From Streptomyces sp. NRRL F-5123 (GTDB lineage Bacteria > Actinomycetota > Actinomycetes > Streptomycetales > Streptomycetaceae), in assembly GCF_000721495.1 (NCBI RefSeq), contig NZ_JOHY01000028.1:16893-80892 (forward strand): a stretch of 64,000 nt of DNA. Reading direction: 5' to 3'. The translations under genes and the position numbers were made by a program. Within the stretch, counting starts at the first letter, position 1, and each line of letters opens with the position of its first letter. The notes below the pieces were generated by a model that was not told the origin of the DNA, did not search any database, and saw only the letters and a program-made list of their open reading frames with translations. This document shows positions 29,377 to 37,257 of this stretch, piece by piece.

Positions 29377-30054
29377 GTGTCCATAAACCGCCGCACCGCC
29401 ATAGCGGTGCGATCCATCGGCGTCGCCTCCGCCGCAGCCGCTCTGGCGCTCGGCGTTGCAGGCAGCGCGTTCGCGTGCAACATCGGCGAGTTCAGCGCCA
29501 AGGCCAGCTGTGACAAGGGGACCGGCAAGGCCTCCTTCGACATCACCGACCTCGACCACTCGCAGCCTGCGACGGTCACCGTCCTGGACAACGGCACCGT
29601 GGTCGCCACGACGACGTTCGAGGCCAGGCACACCGAGAACACCGTCAACGTCCCGTTCGACTGGAAGGCGGGTACGACCTACACGGTGCACGTGAAGGCC
29701 GGCACCGCTCCCAAGTACGTCCTCGACCAGGACGTCCAGGGCGGCGTGACGGCACCGGCCGAGGCCTGCACCGCGCCCGAGCAGGGCGGCGGCAACCCGT
29801 CGCCCTCGACCAGCGCCGCGCCCACGCCGACCGACAGTGCCTCGGCCGCGCCGACCGCGACCACCACCGCGCCGGCCGCCGCGGTCGACGACACCAACGC
29901 GCCGAAGCCGGCCGCGGGCGGCCAGTCCAACCTGGCCGAGACCGGTGGCGGCAGCAACACCGGCATGATCGCCGGCGTCGCCGCCGCGCTCGTCGTGGCC
30001 GGCGGTGGCACCGTCTTCTTCATGCGCCGCCGCAAGCCCGCCGCGCACAACTGA
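29377..30054 (+). CDS. LAETG-motif sortase-dependent surface protein
   Basis: 225-residue exported protein. A signal peptide ends near GSAFA-CN (about residue 33). The mature part is a small beta-rich domain to about 128 with three Cys, then a Ser/Thr/Pro/Ala linker. The sorting signal NLAETGGGS is followed by a hydrophobic helix and MRRRKPAAHN. LAxTG is the motif used by class E sortases of Streptomyces, so the protein is probably linked to the cell wall. AAGGGAAG precedes the GTG start. It has its own promoter and is followed by a terminator. Confidence 0.92.
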   Translation: MSINRRTAIAVRSIGVASAAAALALGVAGSAFACNIGEFSAKASCDKGTGKASFDITDLDHSQPATVTVLDNGTVVATTTFEARHTENTVNVPFDWKAGTTYTVHVKAGTAPKYVLDQDVQGGVTAPAEACTAPEQGGGNPSPSTSAAPTPTDSASAAPTATTTAPAAAVDDTNAPKPAAGGQSNLAETGGGSNTGMIAGVAAALVVAGGGTVFFMRRRKPAAHN

Positions 30055-30076
30055 CGCCACCCGGCAGCACACGCCG

Positions 30077-30116
30077 CAGCCCCGGACCCTCCGTCGCAGG
30101 ACGGGGTCCGGGGCTG
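30077..30116. terminator. terminator between LAETG gene and LCP gene 1
   Basis: Perfect 13-bp inverted repeat CAGCCCCGGACCC with its complement, 14-base loop, between convergent genes. Confidence 0.8.
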
Positions 30117-30157
30117 TCGCGTACGGTCGCCGGGCCGCTCGCGGGCGCGGCGCGGTG

Positions 30158-31405
30158 CTACTTGGTGACGGTCACCTTGTCGTCGTTCTGCAGCTCGCCG
30201 AAGAGGGCCTTGGCCTTCGTCATGTCCCACTTCACGGCGTCGCCGTCGCTCGCGGTCTGGAAGTTCGCGTTGGATATCGGCACGGTCAGGGACTGGCCGT
30301 CGCCGCCGCTGACGCCCTTCATCGCGAAGAACATCGACGCGAGGTTCCGCAGGCTCATGTCCTTGTCGACGATGAGGGTGTCCAGGCCGGAGCCGATCAC
30401 CGGGTAGAGCTTGAACGGGTTGAGGATCGTCCACGGCGAGGCCGCCTGGTGGGCGATCGCCGACAGGAACTGCTGCTGGTGCCGCATCCGGCCGAGGTCC
30501 TGGTCGGCCTCCTGGTGCCGCTCGCGGACGAAGGTCAGCGCCTGCTTGCCGTTCATCCTGACGTCGCCGGCCTCCGGGAAGTCGGCGCCCGACGCCTTGT
30601 CGACCAGCGGCTTGTCCAGGTGGATCGTCACCCCGCCGAGCGCGTCGACCAGGTTGACGAAGCCCGCGAAGCCGATCTCGGCGTAGTGGTCGATGTGGAT
30701 GCCGGTGTTGTACTCGACGGTCCGGGTCAGCAGCTCGGGGCCGCCGTCGGCGTAGGCCTTGTTGAGCTTGTGCTGCGAGGCGGGGTAGCGCTTGTGGGTG
30801 CGCTGGCCGGTGAAGGCGGGGATGGTCACGTAGGAGTCGCGCGGCAGGCTGAGCATCGTGGTGCCGTTGCTGCCGGTGTGCAGGATCATCATCGAGTCGG
30901 TGCGCCGGCCCTCGGCGGCGCCGGTGTGCAGGTCCTTCTCGTCCGCCTTGGTCAGCCCCTCCCGGCTGTCCGAGCCGACGATCAGGTAATTGGTGCCCTT
31001 GCCCGCGGCCGGCCGGTCCTCGACCTTGCTCAGGTCGACCTCGCGCCGCACCTTGCCGTCGGCCCAGAAGTAGGTGGACACCGACACCACGATCAGCACC
31101 ACGACCAGGCCGAGTGCGGTGTAGCCGACCCGGCGCCTGGTTATCCAGCCCAGCCGGCCGCGCGGCCCGCTCCCCGAGCCGCCGTCACCGGTGGACGGCG
31201 GGCCGTAGCCGCCGCCGTCCGGCGGTCCTGACGGCCGCGGGATCGCGCCCGGCGGCAGCCGGTCGCCGCGCTGCGGGGTGCGGGTCGGCTGCGGCGGGAC
31301 CCCGCCCGCGGCGGCGGCCCGGCGCGGCGACAGTTCGGGCGGCAGCGGCGGCTCGCTGCGCCGGCGCTGCTCGGTCTCATCGCTCCAACCGTTCATCCCA
31401 CTCAT
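30158..31405 (-). CDS. LCP family protein 1 (LytR-CpsA-Psr)
   Basis: 415-residue membrane-anchored LCP protein. A Pro/Gly-rich cytosolic N-terminus is followed by one helix near 95-115, then an extracytoplasmic LCP domain. Phosphotransferase landmarks are intact: LIVGSDSREG, RRTDSMMILH, LSLPRDSYV, LNKAYADGG, GIHIDHYAEIGF, ALGGVTI, NGKQALTFVRERH and DLGRMRHQQQFL. These enzymes move glycopolymers from undecaprenyl carriers to peptidoglycan. There is no C-terminal LytR_C domain. The ATG at 31405 was chosen near the thioesterase gene; another follows three codons later. Confidence 0.92.
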   Translation of the reverse strand: MSGMNGWSDETEQRRRSEPPLPPELSPRRAAAAGGVPPQPTRTPQRGDRLPPGAIPRPSGPPDGGGYGPPSTGDGGSGSGPRGRLGWITRRRVGYTALGLVVVLIVVSVSTYFWADGKVRREVDLSKVEDRPAAGKGTNYLIVGSDSREGLTKADEKDLHTGAAEGRRTDSMMILHTGSNGTTMLSLPRDSYVTIPAFTGQRTHKRYPASQHKLNKAYADGGPELLTRTVEYNTGIHIDHYAEIGFAGFVNLVDALGGVTIHLDKPLVDKASGADFPEAGDVRMNGKQALTFVRERHQEADQDLGRMRHQQQFLSAIAHQAASPWTILNPFKLYPVIGSGLDTLIVDKDMSLRNLASMFFAMKGVSGGDGQSLTVPISNANFQTASDGDAVKWDMTKAKALFGELQNDDKVTVTK

Positions 31406-31521
31406 GTCGGCCAGTGTGCCCGGGAGCGGCGTGGGACCCTGAATCCAGGGCGGTTCTGTAGCAGACCCGATGCATTCGGCCACGAGCCGCAGCCGTTTCG
31501 TGACGGACATACAGTGGTGGC

Positions 31522-32145
31522 ATGATCCACGTATCCGAGGGCTCCGGAACCCCCGAGCCGCCCGCCCCGCCGCAGGTCGCGCGGGGTGCCGGGGGGACCG
31601 CAGGCATACCGCCGCTCCCGGTCCTGCCCGGCAAGCCGACGTCCGCCGCCCGCATCACCCTGTCGCACATCATGAGCGCGCACGACACCAACCTGCTGGG
31701 CACCGTGCACGGCGGGGTCGTGATGAAGCTCGTCGACGACGCGGCGGGCGCGGTCGCCGGGCGGCATTCCGAGGGTCCCGCGGTCACCGGCGCGATGGAC
31801 GAGATGGCCTTCCTCGAACCCGTCAGGGTCGGTGACCTGCTCCAGGTGAAGGCCCAGGTCAACTGGTCCGGCAGGACCTCCATGGAGGTCGGCGTCCGGG
31901 TCGTCGCCGAGCGCTGGAACGAGGCGGGGCGGCCCGCCAAGCAGGTCGCGAGCGCGTATCTGGTCTTCGTGGCGGTGGACGCCGAGGGCCGCCCGCGCCT
32001 CGTACCGCCCGTGCTGCCCGAGACGGCGGACGACCGGCGCCGCTGCCAGGAGGCCGAGATCCGGCGCACCCACCGGCTGGCCCGCCGCGAGGCCATCCTG
32101 GAGCTGCGCCGCGAGCGTGCCGCCGCGGACGCGCTGGACGACTGA
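31522..32145 (+). CDS. hotdog-fold acyl-CoA thioesterase
   Basis: 207-residue protein with one hotdog domain at about 45-165: LSHIMSAHDTNLLGTVHGGVVMKLVDDAAG contains the conserved Asn/His-Gly-Gly and Asp of acyl-CoA thioesterases (YciA/ACOT type). The second strand region is MDEMAFLEPVRVGDLLQVKAQV. A charged C-terminal helix with RRTHRLARREAILELRRER follows. It probably hydrolyses medium or long acyl-CoA in the cytosol. It is divergent from LCP gene 1; its GTG/ATG region gives ATG at 31522. Confidence 0.9.
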   Translation: MIHVSEGSGTPEPPAPPQVARGAGGTAGIPPLPVLPGKPTSAARITLSHIMSAHDTNLLGTVHGGVVMKLVDDAAGAVAGRHSEGPAVTGAMDEMAFLEPVRVGDLLQVKAQVNWSGRTSMEVGVRVVAERWNEAGRPAKQVASAYLVFVAVDAEGRPRLVPPVLPETADDRRRCQEAEIRRTHRLARREAILELRRERAAADALDD

Positions 32146-32254
32146 GCCGGGCGTCCGAGCCGGGCTCCTGGCGTACCCGCGCCGGCGACCGACCCGGGCG
32201 GCCGACCGGGGCTCCCGGCGTACCGCCGAGGCCGCGGGCCTCGCCCTCAGCCCG

Positions 32255-33868
32255 TCACGCGCACCCCACCCGGTCGCCGGTGAGCGCGCCGTCCTGCGGG
32301 CGCGTCCCCGGGTCCGGCGGGGGGGCGGTGACCGGCCGCACCCGGGCCAGCGCGAAGTCCGGCCCCAGCGTCACCCTCAGCACCTGGCCCAGCTTCGGCA
32401 CGGGCACCAGCTGCGTGCCGGGCAGCGCCACGGCGAGCGCCTTCGCCGAGTCGCCCCACCGCGGGTCGAAGCGGACGACCGTGTGCGCCACGTGGCTGTG
32501 CGCCGTCGTCGGCGTGCCGGTGGTGGCGAAGCCGGTGGCGTGCAGAGCCCGCTGCGTGTCCCCGGCAAGGCCCGGCACATCGGTGCCGTTCTCCACCGCG
32601 ACCCGTACCGTCGCCGGGTCCACCGCGACGGGTGTCCCGGCGGGCGTGGCGGGATGCGCCGGGCGGGGCGCGGTGAGCGGCCGGTCCGCCCGGATGTCGG
32701 CCCAGAGCTTTCCGGCCCTCGCGGCGTCCCAGCGCACCGTGGAGCCCAGGCCGGGGACCTCGACGCTGCTGCTGCTCAGCGGAACGGTGGCGAATTCCGA
32801 CGAGCGCGGCGAGAAGCCCTTCATCGCGCGGGCCAGCCCGACCATGTCACCGGTGTCCAGGCCCTGGTCGGCGCGTACCGAGCCGAGCACCGTGGAGACG
32901 ACCTTGCTCAGCCGCAGCGGGTCGGTGAGCACGCCTTCGCTGGTGATCTTGCCCACCACCTGGGCGACGAAACGCTGCTGGCGCTGCATCCGCCCGAGGT
33001 CGGCGGCCGGGTCGGTGTGCCGGGAGCGCACGTACTGGAGCGCCTGCCCGCCGTTGAGGACGGTGGTGCCCGCCGGCAGGTTCAGGCCCGAGTAGGCGTC
33101 CTTGAGCGGCTTGGAGGTGCACACCGGGACGCCGCCGAGCACGTCCACGGTCTTCATGAAGCTCGTGAAGTCCACTTCCAGGTAGTGGTCGACGTGCACG
33201 CCGGTGAGCTGCTCCACGGTCTGCACGGTGAGCTTGGGGCCGCCCTGCGCGTAGGCCTGGTTGAGCTTGGCGGGGTGCGTCGCGGCGGGGGCGGCGGGCG
33301 GCCGCGGGTCGCCGGCGTCTCCGGACCGCGCCGCCCGGGCCGGGTCGCGCGGCGGGCCGGTGCCGGAGGCGGTGGCGGGGGAGGGGAGCAGGACGTAGGT
33401 GTCGCGCGGGATGCTCACCACGCCGGCCCGCGAGCGGTCCTGCGACAGGTGCACGAGCATGATCGTGTCGGTGCAGTGGCAGGGCGCTCCGCCCAGGTGA
33501 TAGGCCTGCTTCTGGCCCGGCGCGAGGCCGTCCCGCCCGTCGGTGCCGACCAGCAGGAAGTTCGTGCCCTTGCTGCCGTTCGGCCGGCCCTGCATGCCGC
33601 CGAACGCGTCCACCCGGCCGATCGCACCGCTCACCGAGGCGGCGACCGTGTGGCCCACCCCGCTCACGGTGATGACCAGCACCGCGAGCCCGCCCACGAT
33701 CCGGGTGCTGAGCCGGATCGGCGGCCGCCGGCCGGGGCGCCCGCGCCGCGCGGGCCTTCCGCCCCGCGCCGTGGGCCTCCGGGGCGCTCCGGGCGCCGCC
33801 CCCCGCCCGTCCCCCCGTCCTGGCTGCGGCCGTAGGACGGTGGCGGGGTGTCGGCTGGTCGGCGGCAC
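32255..33868 (-). CDS. LCP family protein 2 with LytR_C domain
   Basis: 537-residue LCP protein. An Arg/Pro/Gly-rich cytosolic tail precedes one helix (IVGGLAVLVITVSGVGH). The LCP core is intact: FLLVGTDGRDG, CTDTIMLVHL, VVSIPRDTYV, KLNQAYAQGG, GVHVDHYLEVDF, VLGGVPVC, GQALQYVRSRH and DLGRMQRQQRF. A Pro/Ala/Gly-rich insertion of about 35 residues follows the SIPRD strand. A LytR_C domain (VAVENGTDVPGLAG on) ends the protein. The GTG at 33868 was chosen for its GGGGAGGG ribosome site; longer frames upstream would run into the divergent glycosyltransferase region. Confidence 0.9.
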   Translation of the reverse strand: MPPTSRHPATVLRPQPGRGDGRGAAPGAPRRPTARGGRPARRGRPGRRPPIRLSTRIVGGLAVLVITVSGVGHTVAASVSGAIGRVDAFGGMQGRPNGSKGTNFLLVGTDGRDGLAPGQKQAYHLGGAPCHCTDTIMLVHLSQDRSRAGVVSIPRDTYVLLPSPATASGTGPPRDPARAARSGDAGDPRPPAAPAATHPAKLNQAYAQGGPKLTVQTVEQLTGVHVDHYLEVDFTSFMKTVDVLGGVPVCTSKPLKDAYSGLNLPAGTTVLNGGQALQYVRSRHTDPAADLGRMQRQQRFVAQVVGKITSEGVLTDPLRLSKVVSTVLGSVRADQGLDTGDMVGLARAMKGFSPRSSEFATVPLSSSSVEVPGLGSTVRWDAARAGKLWADIRADRPLTAPRPAHPATPAGTPVAVDPATVRVAVENGTDVPGLAGDTQRALHATGFATTGTPTTAHSHVAHTVVRFDPRWGDSAKALAVALPGTQLVPVPKLGQVLRVTLGPDFALARVRPVTAPPPDPGTRPQDGALTGDRVGCA

Positions 33869-33983
33869 GGGAATCCCTCCCCAGCGATACGGGCGGCAGG
33901 ACCCGTTCAGGCTAGGGATAAATAGGACAGTAAGCCTTGCCCCCACGCGCTGGGGTCCCCCGTTGGCGGTAACGTTTGCCGCC

Positions 33984-35045
33984 ATGAACGCCGTGAACAC
34001 GTCCCCCGACCCCGCGCTCCCGGCAGTGTCCGTGATCATGCCGGTCCTCAACGAGGAGCGGCATCTGCGGAACTCCGTGCGGCACATCCTGGAGCAGGAC
34101 TACCCGGGGGAGCTGGAGGTCGTCATCGCGCTGGGCCCGTCGACCGACCGGACCGACGCCATCGCCGCCGAGCTGGTCGCCGAGGACCTGCGGGTCCACA
34201 CGGTGCCCAACCCGACCGGGCGCACCCCCGCCGCGCTGAACGCCGCGATCAAGGCCTCCCGTCACCCGGTCGTGGTGCGCGTCGACGGGCACGGCATGCT
34301 CTCGCCCGACTACATCGCCACCGCCGTCCGGCTGCTCGACGAGACGGGCGCGGCCAACGTCGGCGGCATCATGCACGCCGAGGGCGAGAACGCCTGGGAG
34401 GAGGCCGTCGCCGCGGCCATGACCGCGAAGATCGGCGTCGGCAACGCAGCCTTCCACACCGGCGGCGCAGCCGCCCCCGCGGACACCGTCTACCTCGGCG
34501 TCTTCCGGCGCGAGGTGCTGGAGCAGCAGGACGGCTACAACGTGGAGTTCGTCCGCGCCCAGGACTGGGAGCTGAACTACCGCATCCGGGAGGCCGGCCA
34601 CCTCATCTGGTTCTCGCCCGAGCTGCGCGTCTCCTACCGGCCGCGGCCCAGCGTGCGCGCCCTGGCCAAGCAGTACAAGGACTACGGGCGGTGGCGCCGG
34701 GTGGTCGCCCGCTACCACCGCGGCTCGGTCAACCTGCGCTACCTGGCCGCGCCCGCCGCGCTGCTGGCCAACGCCGCGGGGATCGTCGTCGGCGCCGCAC
34801 TCACCCCGTGGGCGCTCGTGGTGCCCGCCGGCTACCTCGCCGCGATCACCGTCGGCTCGCTGCCGGCCGGGAAGGGCCTGTCCGCGGCTGCCCGGCTGCG
34901 CATCCCGCTCGCGCTGGCCACCATGCACATGTGCTGGGGCTACGGCTTCCTGACCAGCCCGCGCTCGCTGGCCCGCCGGGTCATCGCGAGCCGCCGCCCC
35001 GCCGTCCGGGCCGCCGCGCAGGAGTCCGCGCCCGCGGACGCGTGA
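33984..35045 (+). CDS. family 2 glycosyltransferase, membrane-attached
   Basis: 353-residue GT2 enzyme. The GT-A domain spans about 10-235: VSVIMPVLNEERHLRNSV for the nucleotide site, VVRVDGHGMLSPDYI with the metal-binding Asp-x-Asp-like stretch, and QDWELNYRIREAGH as the catalytic-base motif. About three hydrophobic segments follow at 255-330. It probably adds sugar to a lipid-linked envelope glycan, which would suit its place among LCP genes. No ribosome site is seen; TAACGT eight bases before the ATG could be a -10 box for a leaderless message. A hairpin covers the start codon. Confidence 0.9.
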   Translation: MNAVNTSPDPALPAVSVIMPVLNEERHLRNSVRHILEQDYPGELEVVIALGPSTDRTDAIAAELVAEDLRVHTVPNPTGRTPAALNAAIKASRHPVVVRVDGHGMLSPDYIATAVRLLDETGAANVGGIMHAEGENAWEEAVAAAMTAKIGVGNAAFHTGGAAAPADTVYLGVFRREVLEQQDGYNVEFVRAQDWELNYRIREAGHLIWFSPELRVSYRPRPSVRALAKQYKDYGRWRRVVARYHRGSVNLRYLAAPAALLANAAGIVVGAALTPWALVVPAGYLAAITVGSLPAGKGLSAAARLRIPLALATMHMCWGYGFLTSPRSLARRVIASRRPAVRAAAQESAPADA

Positions 35046-35047
35046 CA

Positions 35048-35113
35048 CCGTACGCGCATGTGCGGGGGGCCCGCCGGAAGCTTCCGGCGGGCCCCCCGCA
35101 CATGCGCGTACGG
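35048..35113. terminator. perfect 66-bp palindrome, two-way terminator
   Basis: Two exactly complementary 33-base arms (35048-35080 and 35081-35113) with no spacer; the centre is GGAAGCTTCC. It fills the 73-bp gap between the convergent glycosyltransferase and LCP3 genes. In RNA it would form a very stable hairpin from either strand. Confidence 0.9.
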
Positions 35114-35118
35114 CCGGC

Positions 35119-37071
35119 TCAGCCGGCCCAGCGGTAGATCGGCTGGATCGGCATGCACTTGCTGTCGTCGGCACCGTTCACCGCGTCGGCGTTGTCGGGC
35201 ACGCCGCCCGCCTTCGGCAGCGTCGCGCTGTAGTCCGTGCCCTTGGTCCAGTCCGCGCCCACCGTGACGGTGACCGTCTGCGCGGTGGGGGAGGGCTTGA
35301 CGTTGCTGACCGGGATCTTCAGCGCCTTGGCGACCGACGTGGCGTCCGCCTTGCCCTGGTCGCCGTCGGCCGCCGGGTAGACGACCGAGGTGCCGGGGCT
35401 CGGGACCGCGTGCTTGCTCGGCGCGGCCTGGGTGAAGCCCGCCGTCTTGAGCGCCGTCGCGATGTCGGTCGCGCGGTGGTCGACCGCCTGCTTGCCCTCG
35501 GTGCCCGCCGTGCCGTTGACCACCGAGACCGGGACGGCCGCCGGCGCCGCCGCGGGAGGCCCGGACTCGGTCGTCGGCTTCGGGCTCGCGCTCGCGGTGC
35601 CGGGCGTCTTGGCCTTGCCGTTGGCGTCCATGGCGACGTCGTTGCGCACCAGCGTCCACACCGTGCTCGCGTTCTCGGCCGGGAGGTAGTGCGCCTCCGG
35701 GGCCTCGGGGTCGGCGATGTGCGGCATGGTCAGCATCGTCATCCGGTCCGGCGGAATGCTCTTGAGTTCCATGCCGAGGTCGTAGAGCTTCTTCGGGGTG
35801 CCGATCTCGTCGGAGACCTGGAAGGCGTCCATCGCCGTGCTGGCGATCTTGTTGAGCCGGCCCGGGTTGGTGAAGAGGCTCTGGCCGCGCAGCGTGCGGA
35901 TGAGCGAGCTCATGTACATGTGCTGGGCCTCGGCGCGGCCGGCGTCGGAGCCGAAGGCGTCACGCGTGCGCAGCCACTGCAGGGCCTGCTTGCCCTGGAT
36001 GACGTGCTTGCCCTTGGTGAGCTTCAGGCCCGAGCCGCCGTGCTTGATGTACTTGGTGGGGCGGTCCCAGACACTGTGCTGGACGCACACCTCGACGCCG
36101 CCGACCACGTCCGCCATCTTCACCACGCCGCCGAAGTCGATCGTCAGCCAGTGGTCGATGTAGATGTTCGTCAGGTTCTGCACGGTCGCGAGCGTGCAGC
36201 CCGGGCCGCCGCGGCCCAGCGACGCGTTGATGATCGTGTTGACCGGCGGGTACTTCTTGTGGGTCTTGGAGTCCTCGCACTCGGGGATGTTCACCCGGGT
36301 GTCGCGCGGGATGCTCACGACCGACATGTTGCTGCGGTCCGCCGACAGGTGCGCGATCATGATCACGTCCGCGCGGGCGCCCGAGCTGTCGGCGGCGCCG
36401 CCGAGCTTCTTGTCCTCGTCGCTGAGCCGGCTGTCGGAGCCGAGGATCAGGATGTTCATCGCGGAGGTGCCGTTGGCGTTGGCCTTGGGCTTCTTCACGG
36501 TCGTCTTGCCGCTGATCCGCTCACCCTTGCGGATCTTGGAGGACAGGTACTCGTAGTAGCCGTACGCCGCGCCCGCGGTGCCGAGCACCACGACCGCGAG
36601 GCCGATCGCCGTCCAGCGCAGCACCTTGCGCTTGCGGCTGCGCTGCTTGCGCCGCGGGCCGCCCCTGCGGTGGCCGCTGCCGCGGTGGCCGGGCCCCGCG
36701 GGGGATTCCTCCGGGATGCCGCCGGGGCCGTCGCCGCCGTGGCCCCCGTAGCCGTCGTCGTCCCCGCCGGGGCCGCGGTAGCCGTCGTCGTAGCCGTCAC
36801 GCCCGTCGCGGCTGCCGGGTATGCCGCCGGGTATACGGCCGGGGCCGGGGCCCTGGCCGGGTATGCGGCCGGGCGCCTGGCCGGGGGCGTGACCCTGACC
36901 GGGGCCGTACGGGCCGCGCGGGCCCGGCACCTGCCCTTGCTGCCGGCCGGGCGCGGGCTGCTGCGGCGGGTACGGCTGCGGGCCGTCCCGGTACAGTCCC
37001 TCGTCCCAGCCGAGGTCACCGGGGTTCGGCACGGCCCCCTGGCCGCCACCACCCATTCCCCCGTCTCGCAT
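35119..37071 (-). CDS. LCP family protein 3, long Gly/Pro-rich cytosolic tail and LytR_C domain
   Basis: 650 residues. The first 140 are low-complexity Gly/Pro/Gln/Tyr/Asp-rich sequence and end in a basic patch (RKQRSRKRK) before one helix at about 153-170. The LCP core is intact: ILILGSDSRLSDED, ARADVIMIAHL, VVSIPRDTRV, NIYIDHWLTIDF, VVGGVEVC, GKQALQWLRTR and AGRAEAQHMYM. The LytR_C domain begins near PVSVVNGTAG. GGGAGGG lies at good spacing from the ATG. It is the last gene of the four-gene same-strand LCP run (LCP6 to LCP3). Confidence 0.93.
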   Translation of the reverse strand: MRDGGMGGGGQGAVPNPGDLGWDEGLYRDGPQPYPPQQPAPGRQQGQVPGPRGPYGPGQGHAPGQAPGRIPGQGPGPGRIPGGIPGSRDGRDGYDDGYRGPGGDDDGYGGHGGDGPGGIPEESPAGPGHRGSGHRRGGPRRKQRSRKRKVLRWTAIGLAVVVLGTAGAAYGYYEYLSSKIRKGERISGKTTVKKPKANANGTSAMNILILGSDSRLSDEDKKLGGAADSSGARADVIMIAHLSADRSNMSVVSIPRDTRVNIPECEDSKTHKKYPPVNTIINASLGRGGPGCTLATVQNLTNIYIDHWLTIDFGGVVKMADVVGGVEVCVQHSVWDRPTKYIKHGGSGLKLTKGKHVIQGKQALQWLRTRDAFGSDAGRAEAQHMYMSSLIRTLRGQSLFTNPGRLNKIASTAMDAFQVSDEIGTPKKLYDLGMELKSIPPDRMTMLTMPHIADPEAPEAHYLPAENASTVWTLVRNDVAMDANGKAKTPGTASASPKPTTESGPPAAAPAAVPVSVVNGTAGTEGKQAVDHRATDIATALKTAGFTQAAPSKHAVPSPGTSVVYPAADGDQGKADATSVAKALKIPVSNVKPSPTAQTVTVTVGADWTKGTDYSATLPKAGGVPDNADAVNGADDSKCMPIQPIYRWAG

Positions 37072-37257
37072 GAGTGAACCCTCCCCCTATCCCTGTCCGG
37101 TCGGAACTCGGTCGTCCTCCTCTCAGACGGCGACCGGGCGTACGGAGTTGCATCCGCGGGCCCTGAGTTAACACGACATGGATCACGGAAGGGTTTCGCG
37201 GGGGTGCCGTGGGGTACGTCACCCGTCCCGCAGAGGGGCTGCACCGGCCGAGCGCAG

